Assembly: GCA_012514785.1 (NCBI GenBank)
Contig: JAAYZP010000017.1
Location: forward strand, 1 to 12,008
Length of the DNA stretch: 12,008 nucleotides
Direction of reading: 5' to 3'
From: Propionibacterium sp.
Lineage (GTDB): Bacteria; Actinomycetota; Actinomycetes; Propionibacteriales; Propionibacteriaceae
The translations under genes were made by a program, and so were the position numbers. Shown here piece after piece: positions 6,024 through 12,008 of this stretch. Positions within the stretch are counted from its first letter, which is position 1. Every line of letters begins with the position of its first letter. The notes under the pieces are model-generated. The model had not been told where the DNA came from and searched no databases. It worked only from the letters and a program-made list of their open reading frames with translations.

Positions 6024-6386
6024 TTAATTGTGCCGGTTGAGCGCATCGCCGAGCAGGACGAAGCTGCCGGCGACGACGGCGGGCAACCAGACCTCGCCGA
6101 GGGCCGCCAGCACCACCACCAGCGGAACGACGACGATCGTCGCGGTGAAGCGCTCCCGGTAGCCCAGGCGACGGCGCGATCCCGGCGCGAGCCAGAAGCG
6201 CCACATCGCTGCGTAGAGCAGCACGAACACGGGCGCGGTGACCGCGCCCAGCCACCATCCGCCGCTGATCACCCACAGCGACCAGGCGCCCAGGCCCACG
6301 AGGCCCAGGTGGCCCACCAACGAGACGACGGCGAACCAGCGCACCTGCGCCACGGGCTCGTGGTCGATCCGGTCAACTCCGCTCAT
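6024..6386 (-). CDS. Small integral membrane protein of unknown function
   Basis: I do not recognise a family for this 120-residue protein. The sequence predicts about four membrane spans (roughly residues 18-38, 44-64, 80-97 and 99-116), with a short basic loop LAPGSRRRLGYRERF between the second and third and a charged N-terminus (MSGVDRIDHEPVAQVRW). A GGAG sits 7 bases before the ATG at 6386. The start overlaps the end of the DUF1003 gene by 14 bases, so it is almost certainly co-translated with that gene, and mrp follows after 34 bases. Its tight packing in the operon and normal codon use support a real gene; no catalytic or metal-binding motif is visible. Homologs of this size occur next to mrp in related genomes as far as I recall, but I cannot name a function. 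Confidence 0.75.
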   Translation of the reverse strand: MSGVDRIDHEPVAQVRWFAVVSLVGHLGLVGLGAWSLWVISGGWWLGAVTAPVFVLLYAAMWRFWLAPGSRRRLGYRERFTATIVVVPLVVVLAALGEVWLPAVVAGSFVLLGDALNRHN

Positions 6387-6864
6387 GCAGCTTCTCCAAC
6401 CGTTCGGTCATCTCGCGCAGCTCGCCGCGCAGTTCGGAGCGCACGAAGTCGCGCGTGGCGAGCTCGCCCAGGTGCATGCGGATCGAGGCGATCTCGCGCG
6501 CCAGGAAATCCATGTCGGCCCGCGACTGCTCCGCCACGCGGCGGTCCTCGTCCATGGTGATCTTGTCACGCACCTCCTGCCGGTTCTGCGCCAGCAGGAT
6601 CAGCGGCGCGGAGTAGGAAGCCTGCGTCGAGAAGAACAGGTTCAGCAGGATGAACGGGTACGGGTCCCACTTCAGCCCGAAGAGCCCGATGAGGTTGATC
6701 GCCACCCACACGATGACGAAGATCGTCATGTAGACGAGGAACTTCGCGGTGCCCATGAACCGGGCGAACGCCTCCGCGAAGACGCCGAAGGTCTCGGAAT
6801 CCACCTGGACCTTCGGGAGCCAGCGACGGCGCCGCCCCGGCTGGGATAGGTCGTTGTCAGGCAT
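6373..6864 (-). CDS. DUF1003 family membrane protein
   Basis: This 163-residue protein matches the DUF1003 family, whose function is not established. The core is two membrane spans (about 42-62 and 69-92) with the family's hallmark run around WDPYPFILLNLFFSTQASYS and the following PLILLAQNRQ. The N-terminus is cytoplasmic and basic (GRRRRWLPK), and after the spans comes a long charged helical tail (about 100-160, AEQSRADMDFLAREIASIRM and on) likely to form a coiled coil in the cytoplasm. The ATG at 6864 overlaps the stop of the MgtE-N/CBS gene by 8 bases, and its own end overlaps the next gene by 14, so the operon is translationally coupled. Association of DUF1003 with a soluble MgtE-like protein is seen in other actinobacteria by recollection, hinting at a link to divalent cations; this is inference. 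Confidence 0.9.
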   Translation of the reverse strand: MPDNDLSQPGRRRRWLPKVQVDSETFGVFAEAFARFMGTAKFLVYMTIFVIVWVAINLIGLFGLKWDPYPFILLNLFFSTQASYSAPLILLAQNRQEVRDKITMDEDRRVAEQSRADMDFLAREIASIRMHLGELATRDFVRSELRGELREMTERLEKLHERS

Positions 6865-8131
6865 GGCTCACCACCTCGTCCGGGTCCGGCTGGTCGATCT
6901 GGTCCATCTGGTCGCCGCGCCAGTCGTCGGGCAGCATGTGGTCGAGCACGTCGTCGACGGTCACCGCGCCGACCAGCTGGCGCGCGTCGTTGACCACGGG
7001 CGCGGCGACGAGGTTGTACGTCGCGAGGAACCGGCTCACCTTGGCCAGCGGGTCGTCGGGGTGGAGCGGCTGGAGGTTCTCGTCCATCATCGTCGCGACG
7101 AGCAGCGTCGGGGCCGCGCGCAGCAGCTGCTGGATGTGTACCGCGCCGAGGTAGCGCCCGGTGGGGGCGCCCAGCGGGGGCCGCACGACGAAGCACATCG
7201 ACGCCAGCGCCGGCGTCAGCTCCTCGCGGCGGGCGTAGGCGAGCGCCTGGGCGACCGTGGCGTCGGTGTCCAGGATGATCGGCTCCGGTGTCATCATGCC
7301 CCCGGCCGTGTATTCGCCGTAGACGAGCAGCCGGCGGACGTCGGTGGCGTCGTCGGGCTCCATGTGTTGCAGGAGGTCCTCGGCGACGGCGTGGGGGAGG
7401 TCGCGGATGAGGTCGGCCGCGTCGTCGGGGTCCATCTCGCCCAGCACGTCGGCGGCCCGCTCCGTCTCCAGTGCCGAGATCACCTCCACCTGCTCCTCCT
7501 CCGGCAGCTCCTCGATCGCCTCGGCGAGCAGCTCGTCGTCGATGGCGTCGAGTACCTCGCCGAGCTTCTCGGGGTCCATGTCGTGGAGTTCCTTGGCGAC
7601 GTCGGCCGGGTTCATGTCGGCGAACTCGGCCACGAAGTGCGCGGCGGTGCGCTCCGTCGTGGCGTGCAGGAACGGCATCTCCTTCCAGCTGACCACCTGC
7701 ATCTCGCTGCGGCCGCCCAGCCCGAATCGTCCGAGGCGGGTGCTCTGGCGCAGGGCGACGTTGTCGAGTTCCCACTCGTGGTGGCGCACCTCGCGCATCG
7801 ATACGTCGGTGATCCTGGCGATGCCGCCGCCGCGTTCGAGCGGCCGGTCGAAGAGGTCGGCGGCGACGAGCAGCTCGCCGTCGCGGCGCTGGAACCGGCG
7901 GGTGTCGATGGTGCCCTTGATGGAGACCTGGTTGGCCGTGATGTGGTGGACGCGCAGCATCGGCACGAAGATGCGCTGCTTGGCGAAGAGCTCGACGACG
8001 AGCCCCTTCACCCGGGGCGCGCGGCCGTCGGCGCGGGCGAAGCAGATGATGTCCTTGATGCGGCCCACCTGGGAGTCGGACGCGTCGACGAGCGGCAGTC
8101 CCGTCACTCGGGAGATGAAGACTTCGGCCAT
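6857..8131 (-). CDS. PRC-barrel / MgtE N-domain / CBS-pair protein lacking the transport domain
   Basis: This 424-residue soluble protein resembles M. tuberculosis Rv1232c by recollection. In order it has PRC-barrel-like beta segments (about 1-80 and perhaps 85-135, beginning EVFISRVTGLPLVDASDSQVGRIKDI), a helical MgtE intracellular N domain (about 160-270, with repeated EL/DM-DP-E motifs such as HDMDPEKLGEVLDAI and GEMDPDDAADLIRDL), and a pair of CBS domains (about 275-400, GGMMTPEPIILDTDATV and LVGAVTVDDVLDHML). In MgtE channels the N and CBS domains sense Mg2+ and gate the pore, but the pore is absent here, so this is a regulator or sensor rather than a transporter. The frame is open to 8653, but the protein should start at ATG 8131: the extension has no family match and runs antisense to the next gene. 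It is first in a four-gene operon, probably leaderless. Confidence 0.9.
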   Translation of the reverse strand: MAEVFISRVTGLPLVDASDSQVGRIKDIICFARADGRAPRVKGLVVELFAKQRIFVPMLRVHHITANQVSIKGTIDTRRFQRRDGELLVAADLFDRPLERGGGIARITDVSMREVRHHEWELDNVALRQSTRLGRFGLGGRSEMQVVSWKEMPFLHATTERTAAHFVAEFADMNPADVAKELHDMDPEKLGEVLDAIDDELLAEAIEELPEEEQVEVISALETERAADVLGEMDPDDAADLIRDLPHAVAEDLLQHMEPDDATDVRRLLVYGEYTAGGMMTPEPIILDTDATVAQALAYARREELTPALASMCFVVRPPLGAPTGRYLGAVHIQQLLRAAPTLLVATMMDENLQPLHPDDPLAKVSRFLATYNLVAAPVVNDARQLVGAVTVDDVLDHMLPDDWRGDQMDQIDQPDPDEVVSHA

Positions 8132-8144
8132 GGGCTCAAATGTA
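8132..8144 (-). promoter_or_regulatory. Candidate leaderless promoter -10 (TACATT-N7-ATG) for the MgtE-N/CBS operon
   Basis: On the minus strand TACATT runs from 8144 to 8139 and 7 bases separate it from the ATG at 8131. Only a weak GAG lies before the start codon. This is the same spacing as for three other genes in the window. The opposite strand may carry a -10 (TAACCT, 8155-8160) for the divergent stress-type gene. Confidence 0.45.
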
Positions 8145-8182
8145 GCGCCACGGGTAACCTTGGAGGAGGACAAGGAGGACAG

Positions 8183-8671
8183 GTGCGAATCAAGGACAGG
8201 TTCAAGCTGAACTTTCCCCAGACCCTGGGGGAGTTCAAGGCGTACGAGGATGCGCAGAAGGCTGTCGACTACCTTGCCGCCAACGAGTTCCCCGTCGAGA
8301 ACGTGATGATCGTCGGCACGGGTGTGAAGCTGGTCGAGCGTGTCGTGGGGCGGCGCACGTGGCCGCGGGTGCTGCGCCAGGGCGCCATCTCCGGCATCGG
8401 CACGGGCCTGCTGGTGGGGCTGATGATGATGCTGCTGTTCGGCGCGGACAACCCCGGGCTGATGCTCGTGATGGGTCTCGTCATCGGCGTGGTGATGGGC
8501 GTGCTGATGGCGGGGCTCACCAACTCGCTGGCGAAGGGCAAACGCGACTTCGACTCGATCCGCGACACCGTCGCCACCGACTTCGAGGTGCTGGTGGAGC
8601 ACAAGGTGGCCGCGCGGGCGCACGAGCTGCTGGCCAAGATGCCCGGCTACCACGCGGGCATGTTCTCGTGA
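8183..8671 (+). CDS. General-stress-type membrane protein (two spans, glycine-rich hairpin)
   Basis: This 162-residue protein matches the general stress protein 17M-like group of actinobacterial membrane proteins; the biochemical role is unknown. A soluble N-terminal alpha/beta part comes first (about 1-60: TLGEFKAYEDAQKAVDYLAANEF, then VMIVGTGVKLVERV). Two membrane spans follow (about 67-86 and 91-112) rich in Gly and Met, ending with a soluble tail DFDSIRDTVATDFEVLVEHK. The GTG at 8183 is chosen because AGGAGG (8173-8178) lies 4 bases upstream, within a doubled purine run GGAGGAGGACAAGGAGG. Longer readings of the frame run antisense through the divergent operon and lack support. The stop overlaps the next gene's start in a GTGA arrangement, so the two genes are coupled. 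The divergent 51-base gap to the MgtE-N/CBS operon could hold shared control. Confidence 0.82.
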   Translation: MRIKDRFKLNFPQTLGEFKAYEDAQKAVDYLAANEFPVENVMIVGTGVKLVERVVGRRTWPRVLRQGAISGIGTGLLVGLMMMLLFGADNPGLMLVMGLVIGVVMGVLMAGLTNSLAKGKRDFDSIRDTVATDFEVLVEHKVAARAHELLAKMPGYHAGMFS

Positions 8672-9279
8672 CGGAGGCCAAGTGGGACGCGCGCTACGGC
8701 GGCCAGGCCTATGCCTACGGTGAGGCTCCCAACGGCTTCCTGCGCGAGCAGGCCAAACTGCTGCGTCCGAACTCCCGCGTACTGTGCGTGGGCGACGGCG
8801 AGGGCCGAAACGGTGTGTACCTCGCGTCGCTGGGCCACGACGTCGTGAGCCTGGACGCGTCCGGGGTGGGCCTGGGGAAGGCGCGTGCCCTGGCCGAGCG
8901 CCGGGGCGTCGAGATCGAGACGTGGCACGTCGACCTGGAGCACTACCTCGGGCTCGGCGACCCGGAGCAGCCCTGGGATGCCGTGGTGCACATCTTCTGC
9001 CACCTGCCGCCGAGGCTGCGCCGCGACGTCGCGCTGGGGTTCACGGCGCAGACCCGGTCCGGCGGCCGGCTGTTGTACGAGGCGTACACCCCGGCGCAGC
9101 TGCTGCTCGGCACCGGCGGGCCGAAGGAGCTGGACCAGCTGGTCACCCGGAGGGACGTCGTCGAGGACTGGGGTGAGGGCTGGGAGGTCGACGTGCGGAT
9201 CGTCGAGCGCCGCATCGACGAAGGCGCCCACCACCGCGGGCTGGCCTCCGTCGTGCAGGCGGTGGGGCAGCGCCGCTGA
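8668..9279 (+). CDS. Class I SAM-dependent methyltransferase (TehB/thiopurine-like type)
   Basis: This 203-residue protein is a class I methyltransferase of unknown substrate. It opens with the WDARYGGQAYAYGEAPNGFL signature of a small bacterial group related to TehB and thiopurine methyltransferases. The SAM-binding glycine motif VLCVGDGEGRNG is at residues 38-49, the ribose-binding acidic residue is D63 (SLDAS), and a VDL at 88-90 marks the adenine-side acidic residue. Strand 4 reads AVVHIFCHLPPRLRRDV. The GTG start at 8668 overlaps the stress-type gene's TGA by 4 bases; the frame is open further upstream but homologs begin at this WDxRY region. Its stop is one base from the stop of the converging FKBP gene, with no room for a terminator between. 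A role in detoxification is only a guess from relatives. Confidence 0.85.
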   Translation: MTEAKWDARYGGQAYAYGEAPNGFLREQAKLLRPNSRVLCVGDGEGRNGVYLASLGHDVVSLDASGVGLGKARALAERRGVEIETWHVDLEHYLGLGDPEQPWDAVVHIFCHLPPRLRRDVALGFTAQTRSGGRLLYEAYTPAQLLLGTGGPKELDQLVTRRDVVEDWGEGWEVDVRIVERRIDEGAHHRGLASVVQAVGQRR

Positions 9280-9280
9280 C

Positions 9281-9649
9281 TCAGGCGAGCGAGACGAGGT
9301 CGCAGACGAAGACGAGCGTCTCGCCGCCCTTGATCACGCCGCCGGCACCGCGCGCGCCGTAGCCCAGGTGCGGCGGGATGGTGATGCGACGTCGGCCGCC
9401 CACCTTCATGCCGATCAGGCCCTGGTCCCAGCCCTGGATGACCTGGCCGGCGCCCAGGATGAAGTCGAGCGGGGCGCCGCGCTCGTAGGAGGAGTCGAAC
9501 TGCTGCTTGGTGCTCCAGGCGACGCCGACGTAGTGCACGTGCGCGACGTCACCCGCCGTCGCCTCTTCGCCGTCACCGACGGCGAGGTCTTCGACGACGA
9601 GTTCTTCGGGGGCTGCGGTGTCCGGGATGTCCACGGTTGGTTTGTCCAT
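9281..9649 (-). CDS. FKBP-type peptidyl-prolyl cis-trans isomerase
   Basis: This 122-residue single-domain FKBP speeds proline isomerisation during protein folding. It has no signal peptide and no lipobox, so it is probably cytosolic. Active-site residues can be matched to human FKBP12: Y40 (Y26), F51 and D52 (F36, D37), F63 (F46), V70 and I71 (V55, I56), W74 (W59), Y97 in HLGYGARG (Y82) and F114 (F99). The full pocket is therefore conserved and the enzyme should be active. About 20 extra N-terminal residues precede the domain, which is usual in actinobacterial forms. The ATG at 9649 has no clear Shine-Dalgarno, and TAGGCT lies exactly 7 bases before it, so it may be leaderless. It converges on the methyltransferase gene with one base between stops. 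Confidence 0.94.
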   Translation of the reverse strand: MDKPTVDIPDTAAPEELVVEDLAVGDGEEATAGDVAHVHYVGVAWSTKQQFDSSYERGAPLDFILGAGQVIQGWDQGLIGMKVGGRRRITIPPHLGYGARGAGGVIKGGETLVFVCDLVSLA

Positions 9650-9662
9650 GCGCGCCAGCCTA
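9650..9662 (-). promoter_or_regulatory. Candidate leaderless promoter -10 (TAGGCT-N7-ATG) for the FKBP gene
   Basis: On the minus strand TAGGCT occupies 9662 to 9657, then 7 bases (GGCGCGC) lead to the ATG at 9649. The hexamer and the spacing are identical to those before the O-methyltransferase at 1181. No Shine-Dalgarno sequence fits into the gap. Confidence 0.45.
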
Positions 9663-9757
9663 CTCGCTGCCCGGTGGAGGAACCCACCGAGAATCGGGCC
9701 GGGTCGGGTGCGTCACCCGATGGGGTCAGTGGTCGGCGTCGTTTGCCTGCGTCCGTA

Positions 9758-9825
9758 GGTTCGCCTCCGCCAATCCACTTCGCCTCTCATATAAGCCAGG
9801 CGAACTGGATTAGCGGAGGCGAACC
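9758..9825 (-). repeat. 28-bp near-perfect inverted repeat, probable terminator of the NirK-like gene
   Basis: Bases 9758-9785 pair with 9798-9825 across a 12-base AT-richer loop (CTCATATAAGCC), with two mismatches in 28 positions. One mismatch (9771 with 9812) is C-A in + strand RNA but a G-U wobble in minus-strand RNA, so the minus transcript folds better. It lies 17 bases after the stop of the copper protein gene, which is the natural target for termination. No T-run follows. The length is unusual for a terminator and may mark a dispersed repeat. The remaining gap up to the FKBP promoter (9663-9757) holds nothing else I can recognise. Confidence 0.7.
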
Positions 9826-9841
9826 CGCCGAACCCGGCGAC

Positions 9842-12008
9842 CTACTCGCTCACCCGCACGATCCCGTGCGCCCCGCGCTCGGCGTCGATCATGATGTGGT
9901 TCACCACCGGATAGTGGCCGGCCTCGGGGAACGTCAGCTCGACGAAACCACCCTGGGCGGTGAGCAGCGGCAGCACCTGGGCGCCGCCGTCGCTGGCACC
10001 GTCGGGCGCGACCCCGCGGTTGAGCGTGTAGCCACCCTCGTTCCAGCTCGTGTCGAACTGGCCGCCGACGATGTGGAAACTCGTCGCCCGGTTCGGCCCC
10101 GCCGCGAGCACCCAGAAGCGGGCGCGCTCACCGACGCCCACCTCGAACGGGTGCAGGTCGTACTGGTTGGCGATGCCGTTGAACACGACGCGGTCCGGGG
10201 TCTCCGCGACGACCTTGGCGGCGTCGAGCTCGAGCGCCTCCTCGGGGGAGTGCGCCGCGTTCTGGAGGAACACCTCCGACTGCACGAGCACGTAGCTGTG
10301 GTCCACCTCGTGTAGGCCGTCGGGTTCGATGACGACGGCGCCGTGCATGCCCGCGGCGATGTGCGAGCTCATGGGCGCGGTGGAGCAGTGGTACATCCAG
10401 ATGCCGGCACGCTCGGCCGTGAACCGGTACACGAGCTCCTCGCCGGGCTGGATCGTGCGCATCGGCTGGTCCGGCGCGAGGGCGCCGGCGTGGAAGTCGA
10501 TCGAGTGGCCGATGGTGCCGTCGTTGACGAGCGTGATCTCGAACACGTCGCCCACGCGGCCGTGCAGCGTCGGGCCCACCGACTCGCCGTTGAACGTCCA
10601 GCGCGTCTGCCACAACCCCGGCGCCACCTCGAGCGGCACCTCGGTCACGACGATGCGGTGCCGTCGCACGGTCTCGTCCGTCAGCGGCGGCAGGACGGGG
10701 TCGACGTAGTCGGTCAGCTCGGCGTCGGGCACGGCGGGAATCAGGTCGGGCGCAGCGGCACCGTGGTGGCCGGGCTCGGCGGCCGCCCCGCCGACGGCGA
10801 CGATGTCCAACGTCATCCCCATCTGCCGATGGCCGGCCACGGAGCAGTAGGCCTCGACGTCGTCGCCGATGATGCCGGCGTCGAGTTCGAACGAGTCACC
10901 GGGGGAGAGGCGCGGGGAGCGGACGTCGCCGACGACCAGGTCGTGCACGTCGTCGCCGGTGTTGACGAAGTCGATGATCAGCTGGTCACCCGCGGGCACC
11001 TCGACCCGGTTCGGCACGTAGAACATGCCCTCGACGGTGATCTCGACGCGGGTGGTGTTGCCGGTGGCGGCGACGGCGGCCGTCGACGAGCCGCCTGCGG
11101 TGGCGATGCCGACGGCGCCCGGGTCGAGCGCGACCCCGCCCGTCACCGCGAGCATGACCGCGGCCAGGCCGGCGATAAGCCCGCCGCCCGTCCAGGCCTT
11201 CTGCTCGGCCGGCGGTTCCGGCTTCTCGCCCTCGCGCACGAGCCGCAGCGCCTTCGCCGAGCGGATCGAGCCGATCACCAGCAGCGGCAGGAACGTCGCC
11301 ATCGCGACCGCCCCCACCGACGTGACGAACACCTTCACCCAGCTGGGCGTGGGTAGCAGCCACAGGATGATCGCGAGGTTCGGCACCACGAGGCGGAACG
11401 TCGTCCACTTGTGCAGCGCCGACTGCCCCGCGCGCACCACCGACGGCCCGCCGCCCATCACGGACGGCACCAGGTAGGTGAGCGCCCCGATGAGCAGCTG
11501 CGCGCCGAAGCCGGCGGCGAAGACGCCACCGATCGTCGGCAGGACGAGCGAGACGTCCGACCAGGTCTCCGCGACGGCGAGCTCCCAGCCCAGCCACACC
11601 AGGCCGACGGCGGCCCAGATGATCGCCAACCCCACCGAGGCGGGCGCGAACTCGCGGATGCCTTTCAGCTTCACGGGCGCCCAGAGCGCGCGCCCCCACC
11701 AGACCAGCCCGGCGACGTAGACGACCAGCCCGCCCAGCGCGGCCCACGTCGAGCCCGCCAGCGCACCGGCGGTCAGCCCCGCGATGCCGACGAGGAGCAG
11801 CGGCAGTGCTTGCTTGGCCAGCAGCTCGGCCCGGTCGTCCATGCGGGCGCGCACGATCGTCGGCCAGAACGTCACGAGCGTGCCGGTGACGGTGAGCCCG
11901 ATCCAGCCGAGGAGGTTGATCGACATGTGCGCGATCAGGAAGCGCCCGTGCCAGGGGTCGGCGAAGCCGAAGGCCAGCGTCGCGCCGAAGCCGGTGCCGA
12001 TCGGCATG
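9842..12008 (-). CDS. Membrane-anchored copper protein with three cupredoxin domains, NirK-type nitrite reductase (5' end outside window)
   Basis: At least 721 residues; the N-terminus lies beyond base 12008. Residue numbers count from the ATG at 12007, probably an internal methionine. About residues 20-295 are membrane spans, perhaps eight, with a haem-copper-oxidase-like flavour (AHMSINLLGWIGLTVTGTL, HKWTTFR). A first cupredoxin (about 320-405) has a type 1 copper set: H355, C388, H393 and M396 or M398. Then comes a two-domain NirK-like unit (about 445-721). Its type 1 ligands are H501, C541, H549 and M554; type 2 ligands are H506, H540 and H704 (VVNHIM); catalytic D504 (IDFHA) and H645 (SFHIVGG) are present. 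All residues needed to reduce nitrite to nitric oxide are therefore in place. The extra cupredoxin could pass electrons to the NirK core, as proposed for Hyphomicrobium-type NirK. A general multicopper oxidase role is the alternative, but the type 2/type 1 arrangement favours nitrite reductase. Confidence 0.85.
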   Translation of the reverse strand, partial: MPIGTGFGATLAFGFADPWHGRFLIAHMSINLLGWIGLTVTGTLVTFWPTIVRARMDDRAELLAKQALPLLLVGIAGLTAGALAGSTWAALGGLVVYVAGLVWWGRALWAPVKLKGIREFAPASVGLAIIWAAVGLVWLGWELAVAETWSDVSLVLPTIGGVFAAGFGAQLLIGALTYLVPSVMGGGPSVVRAGQSALHKWTTFRLVVPNLAIILWLLPTPSWVKVFVTSVGAVAMATFLPLLVIGSIRSAKALRLVREGEKPEPPAEQKAWTGGGLIAGLAAVMLAVTGGVALDPGAVGIATAGGSSTAAVAATGNTTRVEITVEGMFYVPNRVEVPAGDQLIIDFVNTGDDVHDLVVGDVRSPRLSPGDSFELDAGIIGDDVEAYCSVAGHRQMGMTLDIVAVGGAAAEPGHHGAAAPDLIPAVPDAELTDYVDPVLPPLTDETVRRHRIVVTEVPLEVAPGLWQTRWTFNGESVGPTLHGRVGDVFEITLVNDGTIGHSIDFHAGALAPDQPMRTIQPGEELVYRFTAERAGIWMYHCSTAPMSSHIAAGMHGAVVIEPDGLHEVDHSYVLVQSEVFLQNAAHSPEEALELDAAKVVAETPDRVVFNGIANQYDLHPFEVGVGERARFWVLAAGPNRATSFHIVGGQFDTSWNEGGYTLNRGVAPDGASDGGAQVLPLLTAQGGFVELTFPEAGHYPVVNHIMIDAERGAHGIVRVSE

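Noticed and set aside
4826..6040. A 404-residue + strand open frame opposite mrp
   Set aside because: Its His/Asp/Leu/Gly-rich sequence is what the complementary strand of a GC-rich gene produces; mrp has all its family motifs on the other strand.
5990..6046. A 19-residue N-terminal extension of Mrp
   Set aside because: It would overlap the end of the preceding gene, has no ribosome-binding site, and homologs begin at the GTG 5989 position with GGAGG upstream.
8132..8653. An N-terminal extension of the MgtE-N/CBS protein up to base 8653
   Set aside because: The extension is antisense to the stress-type membrane protein gene, is His-rich and low in complexity, and the family starts at ATG 8131.
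1..12008. CRISPR array, tRNA, rRNA, insertion sequence, prophage or defence genes
   Set aside because: No regularly spaced direct repeats, no tRNA-like cloverleaf or rRNA sequence that I could recognise, and no transposase or phage-type protein in any plausible frame.

Overview
The window is very GC-rich chromosomal DNA from an actinobacterium. The gene order (O-methyltransferase, SigE-type ECF sigma factor with its anti-sigma factor, tatB, then on the other strand mrp, a DUF1003 protein and a soluble MgtE-N/CBS protein) resembles, from memory, the Mycobacterium tuberculosis region around Rv1213 (glgC), Rv1220c-Rv1224 (methyltransferase, sigE, rseA, htrA, tatB) and Rv1229c-Rv1232c. My guess is a Propionibacteriales-type genome, but the genus cannot be fixed from sequence alone. 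I see no tRNA, rRNA, CRISPR array, insertion sequence or prophage gene; this looks like conserved core chromosome.

Layout. (a) 1-530: the C-terminal end of glgC, then a perfect 30-bp palindrome that probably ends transcription in both directions. (b) 531-2173: a divergent pair, an O-methyltransferase (-) and dapA (+). (c) 2185-4737: a sigE / anti-sigma / tatB block on the + strand. sigE is preceded by an ECF-type promoter that suggests autoregulation. The anti-sigma gene encodes an unusually long protein that joins a zinc-finger RseA-like part, one membrane span and an RseB-like extracytoplasmic part. (d) 4761-4830: a large, perfectly paired inverted repeat between converging tatB and mrp. 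(e) 4838-8131: a tight four-gene minus-strand operon running MgtE-N/CBS protein, DUF1003 protein, small four-span membrane protein, Mrp P-loop ATPase. (f) 8183-9279: divergent from that operon, a two-gene + strand unit (stress-type membrane protein and SAM methyltransferase). (g) 9281-9649: an FKBP prolyl isomerase (-). (h) 9758-9825: a second large inverted repeat. (i) 9842-12008: the 3' part of a large minus-strand gene for a membrane-anchored copper protein with three cupredoxin domains and an intact NirK-type nitrite reductase active site, cut by the window edge.

How they fit together. SigE, its membrane anti-sigma factor and TatB are envelope functions: stress sensing and folded-protein export. 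The Mrp operon mixes Fe-S cluster handling with membrane proteins and a predicted Mg-sensing type regulatory domain. The NirK-like protein points to nitrite reduction at the outer face of the membrane. Four genes (O-methyltransferase, tatB, MgtE-N/CBS protein, FKBP) share one arrangement: a TANNNT hexamer exactly 7 bases before the start codon, with weak or no Shine-Dalgarno sequence. This is what leaderless actinobacterial transcripts look like. The most interesting items are the RseA-RseB fusion, the two long inverted repeats, the leaderless set and the NirK-like fusion. None can be called a new system from this sequence alone.
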